5,113 nucleotides of DNA from Gammaproteobacteria bacterium (GTDB taxonomy: Bacteria > Pseudomonadota > Gammaproteobacteria > Pseudomonadales > Azotimanducaceae): NCBI GenBank assembly GCA_002690405.1, contig NZEI01000022.1:33021-38133 (forward strand). The letters run 5' to 3'. Both the position numbers and the translations under genes were made by a program. This document shows positions 4,821 through 5,113 of this stretch, in pieces (the stretch's first letter is position 1; every line of letters starts with the position of its first letter). The notes under the pieces were generated by a model. It was given only the letters and a program-made list of their open reading frames with translations. It did not search any database and was not told where the DNA came from.

Positions 4821-5113
4821 ATGACTAACGACGCTGACCAGTCTCTATCGACCGAACCCGGTGGGTATCGACCGAGCGGTGGTGGTCGCCGCCCCCAGCG
4901 CAGTAGGCCTACCGAAGGCGGCCGGAGTGTCTTTTTAAATGCTGTCATGGTGGTTTTGGTGGGTGGTCTTGTCGCGGCAGGATGGTTCATCGCCAATCAA
5001 CAACAGGCGTTGATTGCGGAACAAGCCCGATTGACCGATGCCAACACTCGACTCCAGCGCCTAGAGCAACGCTTGTCGGCAACAGATACCGCGCTGTCTC
5101 AGGGTGGTGAAGA
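4821..5113 (+). CDS. Unrecognised single-pass membrane protein with leucine heptads, N-terminal part
   Basis: The frame starts at ATG 4821, the first ATG after an in-frame stop (4815-4817), and is still open at the right edge, so 97 residues are visible. Residues 1-36 are polar, rich in Gly, Pro and Arg (six Arg between 17 and 35). Residues about 37-58 form one membrane helix. From 59 on there is a predicted coiled coil with leucine at 64, 71, 78, 85 and 92, exactly every seventh residue. The charge pattern suggests the N-terminus faces the cytosol and the coiled coil the periplasm. The layout recalls HemX-like and other membrane-anchored coiled-coil proteins, but I do not recognise a family. 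The AAGG before the start (4816-4819) is only one base from the ATG, an unusually short spacing, so the start is moderately certain. Confidence 0.7.
   Translation, partial: MTNDADQSLSTEPGGYRPSGGGRRPQRSRPTEGGRSVFLNAVMVVLVGGLVAAGWFIANQQQALIAEQARLTDANTRLQRLEQRLSATDTALSQGGE

Noticed and set aside
4736..4996. Minus-strand open frame of 86 codons opposite the right-edge membrane protein
   Set aside because: The plus frame has a coherent membrane helix and a leucine heptad pattern, while the minus frame is Pro/Thr/Arg-rich without recognisable structure.

Overview
The window looks like chromosomal core DNA from a gammaproteobacterium, probably a marine or otherwise free-living one. The evidence is a GroEL that keeps the E. 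coli residue numbering at every checked functional position, an fxsA gene close upstream of groES as in many Gammaproteobacteria, and sigma32-type promoter elements. The exact genus cannot be read from the sequence. I see no mobile element, CRISPR array, tRNA or rRNA.

Layout: positions 1-183 hold the C-terminal end of a probable AmpG-type MFS permease (+). It converges on, and overlaps by 13 bases, an alkyltransferase-like (ATL) DNA-damage-recognition protein on the minus strand (171-527 or 171-560). The ATL gene is divergent from and overlaps the start of fxsA (526-978, +), a small inner-membrane protein. A PaiB-family FMN-binding split-barrel protein follows (1017-1646, +). The 307-base gap 1647-1953 is the groESL control region. 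It contains a sigma32-like promoter, an overlapping sigma70-like promoter, a perfect CIRCE operator (9-N9-9), a leader hairpin and a tandem 9-base repeat that runs into the groES ribosome-binding site. groES (1954-2244) and groEL (2282-3922) form the operon, closed by a very strong intrinsic terminator (3938-3969). Downstream are a stand-alone membrane protein resembling the N-terminal domain of PuuD urate hydroxylase (4095-4745, +) and the beginning of an unrecognised single-pass membrane protein with a leucine heptad repeat (4821-5113, +, runs off the window).

How the genes fit together: GroES and GroEL are the folding machine of the cytosol. Their promoter region predicts activation on heat by sigma32 and repression by HrcA through CIRCE, with possible basal transcription by sigma70. 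The other genes are not obviously part of one pathway; the AmpG-like, ATL, FxsA, PaiB and PuuD-like genes look like independent housekeeping or stress-related neighbours. I did not find a convincing new multi-gene system. The most interesting points are the compact dual-control groESL promoter, the PuuD-like domain without its cytochrome c part, and the unknown coiled-coil membrane protein at the right edge.
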